Assembly (NCBI GenBank): GCA_015068665.1
Contig: SVKB01000007.1
Coordinates: 18,778 to 82,777, forward strand
DNA: 64,000 nt
Reading direction: 5' to 3'
Source of the DNA: Oscillospiraceae bacterium
Lineage (GTDB): Bacteria; Bacillota; Clostridia; UMGS1840; HGM11507
Below the pieces are notes generated by a model that did not search any database, was not told the origin of the DNA, and was given only the letters and a program-made list of their open reading frames with translations. The translations under genes were made by a program, and so were the position numbers. The first letter of the stretch is position 1; each line of letters starts with the position of its first letter. Positions 63,723 through 64,000 of this stretch are shown piece after piece.

Positions 63723-64000
63723 ATGAATAATTCTCTACTTGCACATTTATATCCATATATTAAAGGAACACAAGAGGATGTAGCCACATATTCATTACAA
63801 TATTTGTTGTCACAGTCTGATAAATTAAATATAGCATTTACAAAAATGGCTGCAGAGAAAATGAATATAGAGCTAGAAAATAAGATGCAATATTTATGTC
63901 AGGTCACAGGTGAAAGTGAAGAACAAGAAAGACCTGATATGGTTGGTTTGGATTCTAAAGGCAATGAAACAGTTTTATTTGAAATGAAATTCTATGCATC
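63723..64000 (+). CDS. PD-(D/E)XK nuclease-like protein, C-terminus outside the window
   Basis: The gene starts at ATG 63723 after GGAGG and runs open to the window edge (92 residues seen). It begins MNNSLLAHLYPYIKGTQEDV. RPDMVGLD (Pro71-Asp72) followed by VLFEMKFYA (Glu87-x-Lys89) is the PD-(D/E)xK nuclease core. It may be a DNA-acting or phage-defence-type nuclease; the rest is needed to tell. The gap to the PAS gene is 19 bases, so it may be in the same transcript. Confidence 0.65.
   Translation, partial: MNNSLLAHLYPYIKGTQEDVATYSLQYLLSQSDKLNIAFTKMAAEKMNIELENKMQYLCQVTGESEEQERPDMVGLDSKGNETVLFEMKFYA

Overview
The window reads as low-GC, anaerobic, endospore-forming Clostridia. It carries spoIVA, sipL, spoIIP, cwlD and a spoVAC-spoVAD-spoVAE operon. 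SipL as the SpoIVA partner is the clostridial version of the coat-anchoring system. A trimeric [FeFe] hydrogenase and an indolepyruvate:ferredoxin oxidoreductase indicate ferredoxin-based anaerobic metabolism. Polysaccharide-acting genes (GH127, GH28-like) and nagB would fit a gut or rumen habitat, but that is inference. Both edges cut a gene: an esterase missing its N-terminus at the left and a PD-(D/E)XK-type protein missing its C-terminus at the right.

Layout. 1-1927: esterase, PHP phosphatase and a small ATPase. 1975-4316: polar amino acid ABC transporter. 4324-6445: Gfo/Idh-type dehydrogenase and ferredoxin-type aldo/keto reductase. 6453-7833: L20-type leader with infC-rpmI-rplT; infC appears to start at ATC. 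7927-10615: GH127 and, convergent, nagB. 10678-12370: spoIVA with a sigma-E-like promoter and two terminators. 12421-15637: LysR regulator with tdh and kbl (threonine to glycine and acetyl-CoA). 15732-18936: amidohydrolase, TIM-barrel isomerase and a GH28-like enzyme. 18997-20216 (minus): NifX-like protein and a parvulin. 20243-24076: a 1248-residue cyclic-di-GMP protein. 24127-26410 (minus): tRNA-Arg with a degenerate sister copy, lysA and cwlD. 26464-29236: sipL and spoIIP. 29237-29483: a structured insertion flanked by a duplicated terminator. 29556-33746: hydrogenase genes hydC-hydB-hydA. 33797-35621: spoVAC-AD-AE. 35823-42304: SLH protein, DUF1653, galM, DUF3048 lipoprotein, flavodoxin, isochorismatase-like hydrolase, a 46-residue peptide gene and an SH3/NlpC hydrolase. 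42314-47317: comEC-holA-ligA. 47388-49691: a second amino acid ABC transporter. 49732-55414: small membrane, lipoprotein and hypothetical genes, with citrate synthase among them. 55350-55532: a hairpin array. 55566-55642 (minus): initiator tRNA. 55790-60130: a tyrosine-type T-box leader driving acyl-CoA synthetase-iorA-iorB. 60149-end: MATE transporter, CoA-disulfide-reductase-like protein, PAS protein and a partial nuclease-like gene.

The strongest system-level observation is the T-box operon at 55790-60130. The specifier reads UAC (Tyr), and a T-box switches genes on when its tRNA is uncharged. That suggests the ligase and IOR run in the biosynthetic direction, salvaging an arylacetate into tyrosine, rather than degrading aromatic amino acids. 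Other points worth attention are the TGAAATA/TATTTCA hairpin array, a lipoprotein with a GGADGPT motif next to its lipidation cysteine, a small RiPP-precursor-like gene with a perfect consensus promoter, and the tRNA-Arg remnant sitting next to the promoter of the intact copy.
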